From Paralithodes platypus (Eukaryota; Arthropoda; Malacostraca; Decapoda; Lithodidae), in the NCBI GenBank assembly GCA_032716605.1, contig CM064552.1, forward strand, positions 8,742,023-8,806,022: a stretch of DNA of 64,000 nt, read 5' to 3'. Shown here piece by piece: positions 37,861 through 50,249 of this stretch; the first letter of the stretch is position 1; each line of letters opens with the position of its first letter. Position numbers and translations under genes: made by a program. The notes under the pieces are model-generated. The model was given only the letters and a program-made list of their open reading frames with translations. It was not told the origin of the DNA and did not search any database.

Positions 37861-40355
37861 TAGAAGGGGTTAAACAGGGAGAGGGTGGATGGGTGGGAGG
37901 GGGTGAGGGTGCATGGGGGTTCAGGGTTTGGGTTGCCTAGAGAAAATGCATTGAACGAATACCTAGACATTTCCAAACAGTGTGGAGAAGTGCGATCGGC
38001 TGTGAGGTGGTGAGTGTGTTGGTGATAGTGTGTGTGGTATGGTGGTGGTGAGTGTGGTATGGGGGTGGTGATAGTAAAGTGTGGTATGGTGGTGGTGATA
38101 GTGAGTGTGGTATGGTGGTGATAGTGAGTGTGGTATGGTGGTGGTGAGTGTGTTGGTGATAGTGTGTGTGGTATGGTGGTGGTGAGTGTGGTATGGTGGT
38201 GGTGATAGTGAGTGTGGTATGGTGGTGGTGATAGTGAGTGTGGTATGGTGGTGATAGTGAGTGTGGTATGGTGGTGGTGAGTGTGGTATGGTGGTGGTGA
38301 TTGTGGTATGGTGGTGGTGAGTGTGGTATACTGGTGGTGATAGTGAGTGTGGTATGGTGGTGGTGAGTGTGGTATGGTGGTGGTGATTGTGGTATGGTGG
38401 TGGTGAGTGTGGTATAGTGGTGGTGATAGTGAGTGTGGTATGGTGGTGGTGAGTGTGGTATGGTGGTGGTGAGTGTGAAATGGTGGTGGTAATAGTGAGT
38501 GTGGTATGGTGGTGGTGATAGTGAGTGTGGTATGGTGGTGATAGTGAGTGTGGTATGGTGGTGGTGAGTGTGGTATGGTGGTGGTGATTGTGAGTGGTAT
38601 GGTGGTGGTGATACTGAGTGTGGTATGGTGGTGGTGAGTGTGGTATGGTGGTGGTGATAGTGAGTGTGGTATGGTGGTGATAGTGAGTGTGGTATGGTGG
38701 TGGTGAGTGTGGTATGGTGGTGGTGATTGTGAGTGGTATGGTGGTGGTGATACTGAGTGTGGTATGGTGGTGATAGTGAGTGTGGTATGGTGGTGGTGAT
38801 TGTGGTATAGTGGTGGTGATAGTGAGTGTGGTATGGTGGTGGTGAGTGTGGTATGGTGGTGGTAATAGTGAGTGTGGTATGGTGGTGGTGATAGTGAGTG
38901 TGGTATGGTGGTGATAGTGAGTGTGGTATGGTGGTGGTGAGTGTGGTATGATGGTGGTGGTGAGTGTGGTATACTGGTGGTGATAGTGAGTGTGGTATGG
39001 TGGTGGTGAGTGTGGTATGGTGGTGGTGAGTGTGGTATGGTGGTGGTAATAGTGAGTGTGGTATGGTGGTGGTGGTGGTGAGTGTGGTATGGTGGTGGTG
39101 ATAGTGAGTGTGGTATAGTGGTGGTGAGTGTGGTATAGTGGTGGTGAAAGTGAGTGTGCTATGGTGGTGGTGAGTGTGGTATGGTGGTGGTGATAGTGAG
39201 TGTGGTATGGTGGTGGTGAGTGTGGTATGGTGGTGGTGAGTGTGGTATGGTGGTGGTAATAGTGAGTGATGGTATGGTGGTGGTGATAGTGAGTGTGGTA
39301 TGGTGGTGATAGTGAGTGTGGTATGGTGGTGGTGAGTGTGGTATGGTGGTGGTGATTGTGAGTGTGGTATGGTGGTGGTGATACTGAGTGTGGTATGGTG
39401 GTGATAGTGAGTGTGGTATGGTGGTGGTGATTGTGGTATAGTGGTGGTGATAGTGAGTGTGGTATGGTGGTGGTGAGTGTGGTATGGTGGTGGTGAGTGT
39501 GGTATGGTGGTGGTAATAGTGAGTGTGGTATGGTGGTGGTGATAGTGAGTGTGGTATGGTGGTGATAGTGAGTGTGGTATGGTGGTGGTGAGTGTGGTAT
39601 GGTGGTGGTGATTGTGGTATGGTGGTGGTGAGTGTGGTATACTGGTGGTGATAGTGAGTGTGGTATGGTGGTGGTGAGTGTGGTATGGTGGTGGTAATAG
39701 TGAGTGTGGTATGGTGGTGGTGGTGGTGAGTGTGATATGGTGGTGGTGATAATGAGTGTGGTATGGTGGTGGTGAGTGTGGTATAGTGGTGGTGAAAGTG
39801 AGTGTGCTATGGTGGTGGTGAGTGTGGTATGGTGGTGGTGATAGTGAGTGTGGTATGGTGGTGGTGAGTGTGGTATGGTGGTGGTGATAGTGAGTGTGGT
39901 ATGGTGGTGGTGAGTGTGGTATGGTGATAGTGAGTGTGGTATGGTGGTGGTCAGTGTGGTATGGTGGTAGTGACTGTGGTGGTGATATTGAGTGTGGTAT
40001 GGTGATAGTGAGTGTGATATGGTGGTGATGAGTGTGGTATGGTGATAGTGAGTGTGGTATGGTGGTGATGAGTGTGGTATGGTGGTAGTGAGTGTGGTAT
40101 GGTGGTGATGAGTGTGTTATGGTGGTAGTGAGTGTGGTATGGTGGTGGTGAGTGTGGTATGGTGATAGTGAGTGTGGTATGGTGGTGATGATTGTGGTAT
40201 GGTGATAGTGAGTGTGGTATGGTGATAGTGAGTGTGATATGGTGGTGGTGAGTGTGGTATGGTGATAGTGAGTGTGGTATGGTGGTGGTAAGTGTGGTAT
40301 GGTGATAGTGAGTGTGGTATGGTGATAGTGAGTGGTATGGTGGTGGTGAGTGTAA

Positions 40356-40640
40356 TTCACTTGCTTGTTCGTCAAGGGGAATCCACGCAATGCGAGCTAA
40401 GCTCATTATTATCGCGCCTGCTTAACTGGGAATGTATTGCGTGAAATGCATGTTAAGTGTTTATGTATCGTTGGAATGGCTGTGGATGTGTGTGTAGTCT
40501 GTATTTTAGCCAATTGGCGACATCTGGAAACGAAGGCTTAGTGTTAATCTGTACGGTACCATTCTCACTACGGTACCAGTCTCACCTGAAGGCTTAGGTT
40601 GACCTGTAGCTTAGGTTGACCAGTACGATACCCATCTCAC
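40356..40640. other. Unique interruption in the minisatellite
   Basis: Non-repetitive sequence between the repeat array and the SINE; no gene seen. Confidence 0.5.
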
Positions 40641-40836
40641 CTTGTAACCGATCACCAACCCCAGATGGGACGTCACAACTTCGTCCACTTATACCAGGTT
40701 CCTATTTATACTGTTAGGTGAACAGAGGCTACACCGTTAGGAGACTTGCCCAAATGCCTCTTCCCCGCCTGGGTCTCGAACCCGGGACCTTCTGGTTGTG
40801 AGCCAGACGCGCTATCAGTTACGCCACGGGGAGGTG
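40640..40836 (-). repeat. tRNA-derived SINE in the minisatellite
   Basis: The minus strand from 40836 reads as a tRNA-like head: A box TGGCGTAACTGATAGCGC, a 4-bp anticodon stem with loop CTCACAA (anticodon CAC, Val-like), and B box GGTTCGAGACC. A tRNA-unrelated body (AGGCATTTGGGCAAGTCTCC) follows. The acceptor stem is only partial, hence SINE rather than tRNA gene. Confidence 0.75.
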
Positions 40837-40982
40837 TGGTATGGTGATAGTGAGTGTGGTATGGTGGTGGTGAGTCTGGTATATTGATAGTGAGTGGTAT
40901 GGTGGTGGTGAGTGTGGTATGGTGATAGTGAGTGTGGTATGGTGGTGGTGAGTGTGGTATGGTGGTGGTGAGTGTGGTATGG

Positions 40983-41015
<33 letters not shown>

Positions 41016-41924
41016 ACGGTTTATTAAAGAATGGCAGCCTCATGAGCTGAAAATACACATTTTACAATTTAGTGGATGAACATGAGATGTACAGATATGA
41101 GGATGGTAAGCTTAGTTTGCAAACAAAATATGAGTGTGGTATGGTGGTGGTGAGTGTGGTATGGTGATAGTGACTGTGGTATGGTGGTGGTGAGTGTGGT
41201 ATGGTGATAGTGAGTGTGGTATGGTGGTGGTGATTGTGGTATGGTGGTGGTGAGTGTGGTATGGTGGTGGTGAGTGTGGTATGGTGATAGTGAGTGTGGT
41301 ATGGTGATAGTGACTGTGGTATGGTGGTGGTGAGTGTGGTATGGTGATAGTGAGTGTGGTATGGTGATAGTGTGTGTGGTATGGTGATAGTGAGTGTGGT
41401 ATGGTGATAGTGAGTGTGGTATGGTGATAGTGAGTGTGGTATGGTGGTGGTGAGTGTGGTATGGTGATAGTGAGTGTGGTATGGTGATAGTGAGTGTGGT
41501 ATGGTGGTAGTGAGTGTGGTATGGTGATAGTGAGTGTGGTATGGTGATAGTGAGTGGTATGGTGATAGTGAGTGTGGTATGGTGTTAGTGAGTATGGTAT
41601 GGTGGTGGTGAGTGTGGTATGGTGATAGTGAGTGTGGTATGGTGATAGTGAGTGTGGTATGGTGATAGTGAGTGTGGTATGGTGGTGATAGTGAGTGTGG
41701 TATGGTGATAGTGAGTGTGGTATGGTGATAGTGAGTATGGTATGGTGATAGTGAGCGTGGTATGGTGGTAGTGAGTGTGGTATGGTGGTGGTGAGTGTGG
41801 TATGGTGATAGTGAGTGTGGTATGGTGGTGGTGAGTGTGGTATGGTGATAGTGAGTGTGGTATGGTGATAGTGAGTGTGGTATGGTGGTAGTGATTGTGG
41901 TATGGTGATGGTGAGTGTCACAGC

Positions 41925-42410
41925 CATCAACTGAAGGCCGGAAAGCTCCAGAAAGACTGGTCAGAAAACAGAATTATAGTACAATGTACGTTAATTAAAT
42001 GGTCACATTACTCGGCCACAAACGCAGTCAGTCGGGGATTCATGGCAAGATATTTATCAAGGCGATATTTGAATGTCAGGACTGTATGGCACTCTACAAC
42101 ACTTCTAGTCAATTTATCCCCAGAAGTTCACCACTCTGTTGAAAAAAAAGTGCTTTGCTTCATGTGAATGAAACGCCTTTCCGACAATTTTGTGTTGGTG
42201 GTGAGTGTGGTAGCCTACGGTTGTGATTAGTGCTGTATGGTACAAATTACAAAGGAGTACAAATGAAAACAAGCAACAACAGATCTATTGATCCTTTCGA
42301 AGCTGCTTGTAACTAAACTACCTAACTATGTGAGAAAAAGATAACGGTAGCTCAGTAAAAAAAAAATGCTGAAATTCGTTTGTAAACGCAGTTAATCGTG
42401 GATTAACCGT
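41925..42410. other. No gene seen
   Basis: Unique sequence after the minisatellite. A 90-codon open frame here has no recognisable domain. Confidence 0.45.
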
Positions 42411-42414
42411 CTGC

Positions 42415-42645
42415 CTTCTTTTCTTCCTTTCTCCCTCCTTTCCCTCCCTTCCTTCCCTCCTTTCCTTCCCTCTCCCTTCCTCCCTCCCTTCCTATTTCTC
42501 TCTTTCTCCCTCCCTTCCTCCCCCCCTTCCTTCCCTCTCCCTTCCTCCTTCCCTTCCTCCCTCCCTTCCTTCATCCCTCCCTCCCTCCCTTCCTCCTTCT
42601 CTCTTTCTCCCTCCTTCCCTTCCTTCCTCCCTTCCTCCCCCCCAA
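42415..42645. repeat. (CCTT/CCCTT)n polypyrimidine tract
   Basis: About 230 bp, nearly pure C/T on the plus strand. Confidence 0.95.
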
Positions 42646-42765
42646 CTGTTGCTAAGTATGATAAACACCGAGAGCAAGACCTTCCCTTCATGTATATAAA
42701 GAGGTTTGAGCAAAAAATAGTGATCTTGAACTAAGGACTAGATCGCACGCACAGAGAGAGAGAGA

Positions 42766-42845
42766 GTGAGAGAGAGCTACATAGATACACAGACCACACA
42801 GACCTCAAGGTCCTTACTAGGCAGTCTGGCCTTACAAACTATAAT

Positions 42846-42879
<34 letters not shown>

Positions 42880-43060
42880 ATATTTATATATATACTCTAT
42901 ATATACAGTATATATATACCGGTATATACATATACACATATATACACATATACACATACATACATACATACATACATTATATATATACATACTGTACAGT
43001 GCACACACATACACATACATACATGCATAATTTTTTTGTTTTTTTTTCTTCAAAAAGAGA
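42766..43060 (-). repeat. LINE 3' tail repeat, second copy
   Basis: Reverse complement of 4188-4500: (GA)n, CTTACTAGGCAGTCTGGCC, TA/TACA repeats, CATACTGTACAGTGCAC, poly-T. The coding part is absent. Confidence 0.75.
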
Positions 43061-43299
43061 GAGAGAGAGAGAGAGAGAAAAAAAGAGAAAGAGAAGATAA
43101 AGAGGTAGAGAGAGAGAGAGAGAGAGCGCGAAAAAAAATCGTGTGTGTATACAGTATATGAGTAAATGAGTAAGTGTGTATGTTGTGTTTGTGTGTGAGA
43201 GAGAGAGAGAGCTGATGTGTGTGAATGAGGGAGTGAGATATAGAGTATGAGTGTTTGTACAGTATGTGTGTATGTGTATTAGTTGTGTGTGTTAGTGTG

Positions 43300-43330
<31 letters not shown>

Positions 43331-43490
43331 ATGAGTCAGGGAATAGAGAGAACAAAGGTGTGTGAATGATGGATAGATAGTGAGTGTATGTATGTGTGGT
43401 GTGTGTGTGTGTGTATGTATGTGTGGTGTGTGTGTGCGTGTGTGTATGTATGTGTTTTTAGTGCATGAGAAGTATGTATATATGACATGC
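43060..43490. repeat. GA and GT microsatellites
   Basis: Mixed (GA)n, (GT)n and TATG repeats. Confidence 0.9.
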
Positions 43491-43497
43491 AAGGTTT

Positions 43498-43882
43498 CTG
43501 AAGGGAGCCCACCTCGCTTTTTTTTTATCTTTCTCTCCCTCTCTCCTTGGCTTAATTGTATCCGTTCGGCCCCATTCAGCCTACTGTTTTAAGACGTTTA
43601 CCCCTATCCAGGTGTCAATATTTTCCTGGCGAGCGGTAGCGAGCCAGCATATATATAGTTTTGTTTTGACAGCAAGCTAAATTTGTACATTTTTCGACAG
43701 AAAAATTTCTCCGGCGAAGCCGGATTTTTCCATACAATGCTGGCTTGCTATCGCTCGCCAGGAAGAAATCGAAACCTGGATAGGGATAAACGTCTTAAAA
43801 CAGTAGGCTTTATGGGGCCGAATGGATACAAGCCAAAGAAAGAGGGAGGGAAAGAGAAGAAAAGCGAGGTGGGCTCCCTTAA
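43498..43882. mobile_element. Family A foldback element (full)
   Basis: AAGGGAGCCCACCTCG to GAGGTGGGCTCCCTTAA; the left flank is TGAA rather than TTAA. Confidence 0.85.
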
Positions 43883-43989
43883 ACAAGGTCTAATGGTAGT
43901 GTTCTGTATAATTATGGAAGCCCCGATGGATGAGTAACCTGCATACACGCACGAGCGAACACTTGTCCATATTTAATGTATTCTAACTA

Positions 43990-44114
43990 CATATTGAGAG
44001 CACACACACATACACACATACCCCACACACATACCCCCCCCCCCTCCCCCACACAAACACACACCACACACACACACCCCACACACACACAAGAACACAC
44101 TTACACTTACCCAT

Positions 44115-44156
<42 letters not shown>

Positions 44157-44410
44157 GAACATACTTACACTTACCCATAAACACACACACACACACACAC
44201 ACAAGAACACACTTACACTTACCCATAAACACACACACACACAAGAACACACTTGCACTTACCCACAAACACACGCCACACACAAGAAGACACTTACACT
44301 TACCCACACACACACTCAGTTACACATACTGTACATACTTGCACTAATACATGTACACACACTTACACATGCACATAAACATAAACTCACTTAAACATAA
44401 ACACTTATAT

Positions 44411-44466
<56 letters not shown>

Positions 44467-44510
44467 CTCACACTTTAACACACACACACACACACGCGCA
44501 CATGCACGCT
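43990..44510. repeat. (CA)n with a CTTACACTTACCCATAA unit
   Basis: About 520 bp of CA repeats. AGAACACACTTACACTTACC recurs five to six times as a higher-order unit. Confidence 0.9.
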
Positions 44511-45208
44511 ACCTCAATAGACAGACAAAATATAGAGTTCAATCCTAAAACTCAGCCAAACACGCACATTTCCACACGCTTCCATGACTTATACACAGAC
44601 TAGAGTAGATTGGTCCCCTTAGTCATCTATCCTCTTGTTATTTATAGTTAGGTCCAGTCAGGTGAAGGAAACTATTATGCCATTATGTGTTCTGAAAGAG
44701 GACAGAACATATATATGGAAGAGGGAGCAATTAGGAATATCATAAGAGTGGTGTGTAAAGGAGTGTGGTGTTGTATATATCTGCCGTTAATGAAAGATAT
44801 ATTTATATACTTAATACTATAGATGGAGGTATCTATGGAACATGTAATATATAAATGTATTCTTAGATATTTAGACAAGGGATAGAGTGTGGATTGTTTG
44901 AGTTTAACCCAATCACTACGGTAGATGTATTTATACATTCGATGAAAAAACCTACACTGCGGCCGTACATATACATTCTGCTATTGCTGAGTTGGTTGCA
45001 CCAACCCACCCTGCTGGCGGGTGCCCAACCCCAAAAGCGGTTGAAATAGAGGAGCTATCCCCCCGTCAAAGGAGGCTTTCTAGGGCCTTTCCTAGCTGAT
45101 GCTGAGAGGATTGGGTTCTAGTCATGTGATGATGGGCTGGCCTATCAAAGTGAGAGTTGAGCATTCTCTGCAATACCCATAGCTTACTCTGACTGTTCCT
45201 TTTATTTA
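44511..45208. other. No gene seen
   Basis: Unique AT-rich sequence without splice-flanked open frames or known repeats. Confidence 0.45.
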
Positions 45209-45210
45209 TA

Positions 45211-47453
45211 CAGTTGGCCCTTGGGTGACACTGGTAATTTGTCCTGCCATGACACCGTGTTACGCAAAACCGTGTTACGTAAAACATAGGTTATATAGGA
45301 ATTAAGCCATTTCGTTCTAGCAACTTGCCCAAAGTCCCCTTTTTGAGCATTCTCCGCACTAAAACCTACCTCAAATCACTCAAAATACCGACCAAGCAAC
45401 ACTCAACCATACTGTACTTCACATGCCATATGCATAAAATATGATAGCAAAAGGGCAACAAAAAGGTAGGTAAGGGTGGTCTAGAGGGGTGGGCTGGCAC
45501 ATAAAATACACTTGGACCGCTCGGTTTTGTCCGCCTAAGCATAAGTGGGAAGGGAAACTAAGTCAGTGTGTGACGCCTGCCAACGTTGGCAGAATCGCCT
45601 CCCGGTAGCCACTAGCGCTCGCCAGGGCAGTGAAATGGGCTACAGTCTATCTACAATGTTGTACTTTCTTTCTTGTGAATCGTCATGTCACAGGCAGTAT
45701 AGAAGTGGTCTTTATTTTCGACTGTGACAATGCATTATATTTTATATCATCAGTTATAAGTTTAATGTATAAGACTGAAAGATACAGCTAGAGAGTGTGA
45801 GTGAGTAAGTGCAGGAGGCAGAGGGTAGTCACGTAGTGTTACGTGTTGTCTCGGTGACGTCATGCCACGGCCGCGCCCTCTGAGTGGCTGGCCGCCTTGC
45901 AGCCCTCCTGCCGCGGCAGGAAGGAGTCCCCCCGCACTCCCTGCTGCCTTTGTGTGCCTTCCTTGCTCAGAGCTTGCCTGACCAGCATACCCTTCACACC
46001 TCCCTTGCCACCTGTCCCCGACTTCTACCTATAGAGCACTTTCTCTCTCTCTCACCTTCTTACCTCTCATTCTTTCAATCTATTTAACATCATAACTCCC
46101 CTTTGGTTCTGTACGATTTCATATATCGGCCATCGTATTATATGCTGAAGCTCTCAGATATCTCATGTTTAGTTAGGCATTTTGGAGGGGTTACCATTTT
46201 GTCTGTAGAGGTTCGACACACTCGCGGTGTCTCCCTACCTATTTCCTGGTTGTCTGCTGGGCTATTTAATGCTAGACTGGGGTGAGGCTACTGGTGTTGT
46301 GATTTCCGATGTGTACCAAGTTTTGTTGAACTTGTACAATCGCAACGGATACGTGGGAAGCCTAGGTTGTCTTTCTAACTGTGTACCTTGTGAGTTTAGC
46401 ACTGTGTTGCGAGTGAGGGCTTTTGCCTCTGCCACCCAACACTTTGCTAACTCGTTTTGCTTTGACTTGAAGAGGGTCGCCAGGAGAGAACCAGATACTA
46501 GCGATCTGGATCTCTCAAGAGAGCACCCCGTCATTTAACGTAATTTGGCCGCACAGTCTTAAGGACCTCGCTAGGCTACGAGCCGCTTGCTCAGCCATTG
46601 TTTACTAGCCTACGACATCCCAGCTAGACTTTATTCGCCTAGCAGACACCCGATTAGGATTATAAACTCTTATGTTATGTGTGCAGCATTTTTATTCACG
46701 TTGATTGTAAGCCTTGGTTGTTGTTGAGTTGCCCAACCCGAGCAGGCTTTTGCGTTGCCTGAGGAAGTACTTCTTTTGTTGTTGGAGATAATACTATTGC
46801 GCATTTATCGTTATTCCCGTGCCAGTTAACACTGTATGTCCCTACACTTGTCATATCTTGTTCCTGCTTTATATAACAGTTCAAAATCCGATTCGATCAT
46901 CTTAAGCAGCATCAGACTTTCTTCAGAAGATTCCTGTTCGATGCTTTAGGACTTTCATTCACTTTCTTTAATATAGGAGTGACAGTTTATTATTGTTTAG
47001 AGTAACTTTAATTATACCTTCTTCTTTTTTGCATTAAATCATTCCAGTGATTTATCTTTTTACTTGTATACATTATTAACTTAATTGTATGTTGTTGTGA
47101 TCAGGCTGTATCAGAGATCATTAGCCTGTAGTAGTAGTGCATTTATACCGAGTTATAGGATACCCCGCTATCGCAGATTTAACTCTGGAGGGTATAGGTG
47201 TTTTTGTGTGCCGGCATTATAAGTTTGAGGGTTGGATCTAGTGTAACCGTTGTGGCTGTGTGCCTTTCTAGTCCAGTGATTAAGAGCCCTTGTTTTATAC
47301 GAGTCCCGGTCGTAACAAGTGGCATTCCCCGAGCCAAGGCAAACTGTGTTAGAGCAAGGAAAATACTGTGTTACAGGTGACTCATCACATTTGAGGTGCC
47401 CGTGTTAGAGCAAAACCGCTTTATGAAAAAACGTGTTACCCGAGGGTCCACTG
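45211..47453. mobile_element. 2.24-kb TA-bounded pogo/Tigger-like element
   Basis: Ends CAGTTGGCCCTTGGGTGACAC and GTGTTACCCGAGGGTCCACTG are inverted repeats, each flanked by TA. Subterminal CCGTGTTACG-CAAAACCG motifs recur near both ends. CAG-T-GGCCCTCGG-type termini resemble pogo/Tigger (family knowledge). No transposase is recognisable; the longest frames are about 100 codons. Confidence 0.75.
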
Positions 47454-47539
47454 TATATTTTCTAGATCTCAAGTCTCTTCCATGGATTGACCTCTCTACC
47501 CAAAGCATCACATTTTTCCTTTGCCCCTCAACTTTGCCT

Positions 47540-47760
47540 TTATAATTGTTAAGGGGCACAGGGCCTTGGGTGGGGCTTCGGTGTCCTGGGCGTTTCCACG
47601 CCCCCCTCAGCTCCTCGCCTGGGAGCGACTTCGGTCACCTGGGCATTCTTGGTAGTGAGGCAGGGGGGTTCAGCTTGGGGAACAACAACAACATCCCACC
47701 CTGCTTGTTGCCAGATGCTTCCAGGAGGTTCTAAACTTGCCACTACTACTACTGTAAAAT
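47540..47760 (+). repeat. Dispersed repeat, inverted copy at 52195-52435
   Basis: GGCACAGGGCCTTGGGTGGGGCT and CTTCGGTCACC; tail rich in ACAACAAC. Confidence 0.75.
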
Positions 47761-48599
47761 CAGTGTGCTCAGTACATTGGTCTTCTCTGGGGTTCGGCTT
47801 TGATGTCATTGAGGAGCCCTCTTGGTGGTCATGCATTTCCTCAGTTGGGCTGTCAGTAAACTCGACGAAGGAGGTATTTTACCATGCGTAAGGATACGCC
47901 CTGGTTCCTCACTAATTGAGTATGCTGGTGGAGAATTTGGTGGGCGCATTTTTCGGGAGTTTGGCAAATGCAACTCCTTGTGGATACACGGCAGACGCAG
48001 TAACCCACAATCGTTTGCCAGAGGCAATGGTTCATCAGTCAGCAGGCACACCGGTGCCTTGCTTGGTGGATACAGTAAATGTGCTTTGGAAGTAGAACTT
48101 CTCAAAGGAGCTGGTAAGCTTCTAAACAATCATTCCATCTTGTCCTGCATTCTTTTCCTGTATCTCCTGCTGGTGGTGAATTTCCGAGGAAGAGGTGCTC
48201 CAGGTACCATGATGACCTGCCCAGACTTGTGCCCTTTCTTCTCTGGGGTTTCAGGTAAAGGAATATTTGATTGCAGCTGGGCTCGTAGTAGAGGTAACAG
48301 TGATCCTCATTTTCAGTTGTGCTGAGTGATAGGGGTGTTTACATTGTTCCAACTTCTATGGAGCTGGGTGGTAGGTGTGATTGCGTTGTTTCTATCGAAC
48401 TTGTGTCCTTTCTTCTCAGGGGTATCAGGTAGAGGTGTAATGCATGGTAGTGGAGGTGGGAGCACAGGCAGTGATGGTCTTGCGTCGTTGTTGATCATCC
48501 TCGAGTTGGTAAGGTCTGTTCGGTGATGAGGCGGTAATTCCTATGCTGGCTAGTTGGCCTGAAGTTGTGGAGTCTGAGATAGCAGTTTTGAAAATAGTA
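47761..48599. other. Unidentified region with internal 120-bp duplication
   Basis: TTGTGCCCTTTCTTCTCTGG (about 48230) and TTGTGTCCTTTCTTCTCAGG (about 48400) head similar segments. Several frames of 60-167 codons are open but unrecognised. May be part of the adjoining Helitron-like element. Confidence 0.4.
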
Positions 48600-49055
48600 G
48601 TTTTTTGTTGTACCAAGATGGAAAGCCCACACTTGACATGCATACTAAGAATGCCAGAATAGGTTTTAAGTGGGGGGGGGGGGGGGGGGTGCTCTCCCAA
48701 CTCCCTCAGTTTTCAAGATGGAGAGCCTACTTGGCATGCATACTAAGGGGGTGCCAGAATGGGTTTAAACGGCAGGGGTTGGGGGAGGGGGGGTGCCCTC
48801 CCAACTCCCTCAGTTTTCAAGATGGAGAGCCTACTTGGCATGCATACTAAGGGGGTGCCAGAATGGGTTTAAACGGCAGGGGTTGTGGGGGGGGGGGCGT
48901 GACTCCCCCAGTTTTCAAGATGGAGAGTGCATACTTGGCATGCATACTAAGGGGGTGCCAAAATAGGTTTTAAGCAGGGGAGGGGGAGGGAATCTCCTCT
49001 TTAACTCCCTCTGTTTTCAAGATGGAGATCCTCTGAGGGGGGCGGGGGACGGAGA
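48600..49055. repeat. About 118-bp tandem repeat with poly-G
   Basis: About four units of CAAGATGGAGAGCCTACTTG, GGTGCCAGAATGGGTTT, a G-rich run and CTCCCTCAGTTTT. Confidence 0.9.
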
Positions 49056-49133
49056 ACCCCCCCCCCCCCCCCCCAAGATAGGCAGCCCGTACTTCGATTT
49101 TCCCCCGGGCAGCGCCGGGTTCGCCAGCTAGTA
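48600..49133 (+). mobile_element. Helitron-like 3' end
   Basis: 49105-49133: a hairpin CCCGG-GCAGCG-CCGGG, nine bases, then CTAG directly followed by T. That matches the Helitron 3' rule (short hairpin about 10 bp before CTRR, insertion between A and T). The upstream tandem repeat may be its interior. The 5' end was not located. Confidence 0.6.
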
Positions 49134-49405
49134 TATACAGTATATATATATATATATATATATATAAGTAATGATCAAATAAACCAAAAAACTTCCCCTT
49201 AAACGTCAACTCGTTTATCTTACCAAATAATAATAATAGTAAGATTGACTTTTGAATAATTATTCTGTCTGTGTTTGTCCCTTTTCCAGCTGGCATGACT
49301 GACGCAAGACATCGTAAAAGGTAAAGTATAGTAATAGTGAAAGGTTTATAATAGTGTTTGTTAGGTATTTAAGCTTTTTTCTCACTCACACAGTCTCTCA
49401 CTCAG

Positions 49406-49455
<50 letters not shown>

Positions 49456-49554
49456 ATATATATAACCTACCTTCTTGTGTTATTTTTCCCCCCAAATATC
49501 AATACTGGGTATAGCACTTCCACTTTATCAAATTTTTAGAAATATGTGTAGCCA

Positions 49555-49562
49555 GTAAGTGT

Positions 49563-49593
<31 letters not shown>

Positions 49594-49610
49594 GAGAGAG
49601 AGAGAGAGAC
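49555..49610. repeat. (GT)n-(G)n-(GA)n compound repeat
   Basis: GT, poly-G and GA runs. Confidence 0.9.
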
Positions 49611-49763
49611 ACGCCACCCTATTGTTGTTGCATTTTTTCGACAATATAGATATGGATGCTTGTGAAGTACATTTTGGCAGAATGTATACAATTATATTGT
49701 ATTTTTAGTTGACGTTTGTGGATGCATAATAGAATAACTAAGCCATTTTTCATACTCTTTCGA

Positions 49764-49978
49764 TTAACCCCTTCTGTACTTGCGACGTCATATATATTTT
49801 ATTGTAGCTATATTTGGACTATTTTATGCAGTTTAAGATGGATCTATGGTAGTAAAAGGGGTTAAGCGAGATAGTTCGAAGCTCGTTCATTGCTGAAGAC
49901 CCATTTGAAACTCGATCTAATCGTCTAAAAGTAGCCAGAATATTGTTAAAAGCACGGCACCGGTACTCAAAGGGTTAA
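49764..49978. mobile_element. Family C MITE
   Basis: TTAACCCCTTCTGTACTTGCG to GGCACCGGTACTCAAAGGGTTAA. Confidence 0.85.
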
Positions 49979-50249
49979 GTAATTACAAAAACGTATTCCT
50001 AACCAAGCCTTTTTTTACAATTTAGTAGTTTTTAGACAGAAGGAAATATTTTGATAATTCACAAAATAACTAGACGTATTTATAGCTACAGTCCGATGTT
50101 TTTCATTTAGTTTATTGTATTTATTCATTTTTAATTTATATATTTATTTACTTATTTATGTTTCCAGGTGACGGAAAACTGCCCTGTCCCCATCTTGACT
50201 ATACAGCTGGTACAAAGAATTATTAGCGAAATACCGGTATGTTATTGTT

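Larger units (their letters stand above)
38000..41920. repeat. 20-bp minisatellite, about 3.4 kb, interrupted twice
   Basis: Units GGTGGTGGTGAGTGTGGTAT and GGTGATAGTGAGTGTGGTAT with 17-33 bp variants. The right part (41120-41900) is strictly 20-bp phased; the left part mixes higher-order units. Breaks: 40356-40835 (unique sequence ending in a SINE) and 40990-41131. Minus-strand frames of up to 817 codons are artefacts. Confidence 0.95.

Noticed and set aside
37937..40390. 817-codon His/Thr-rich open frame on the minus strand
   Set aside because: It is the translation of the 20-bp GGTGGTGAGTGTGGTAT-type minisatellite. Open frames follow from the absence of stop triplets in the unit.
40757..40836. 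Functional tRNA-Val gene
   Set aside because: A and B boxes and the anticodon arm are present, but the acceptor stem does not pair well and a SINE-like body follows.
42392..42713. Glu/Gly/Arg-rich frames near 42.5 kb
   Set aside because: Artefact of the polypyrimidine CCTT tract.
47549..48325. Possible gene with frames of 95-167 codons
   Set aside because: Part of the region is a dispersed repeat with a copy at 52195, splice signals do not link the frames, and no domain is recognisable.
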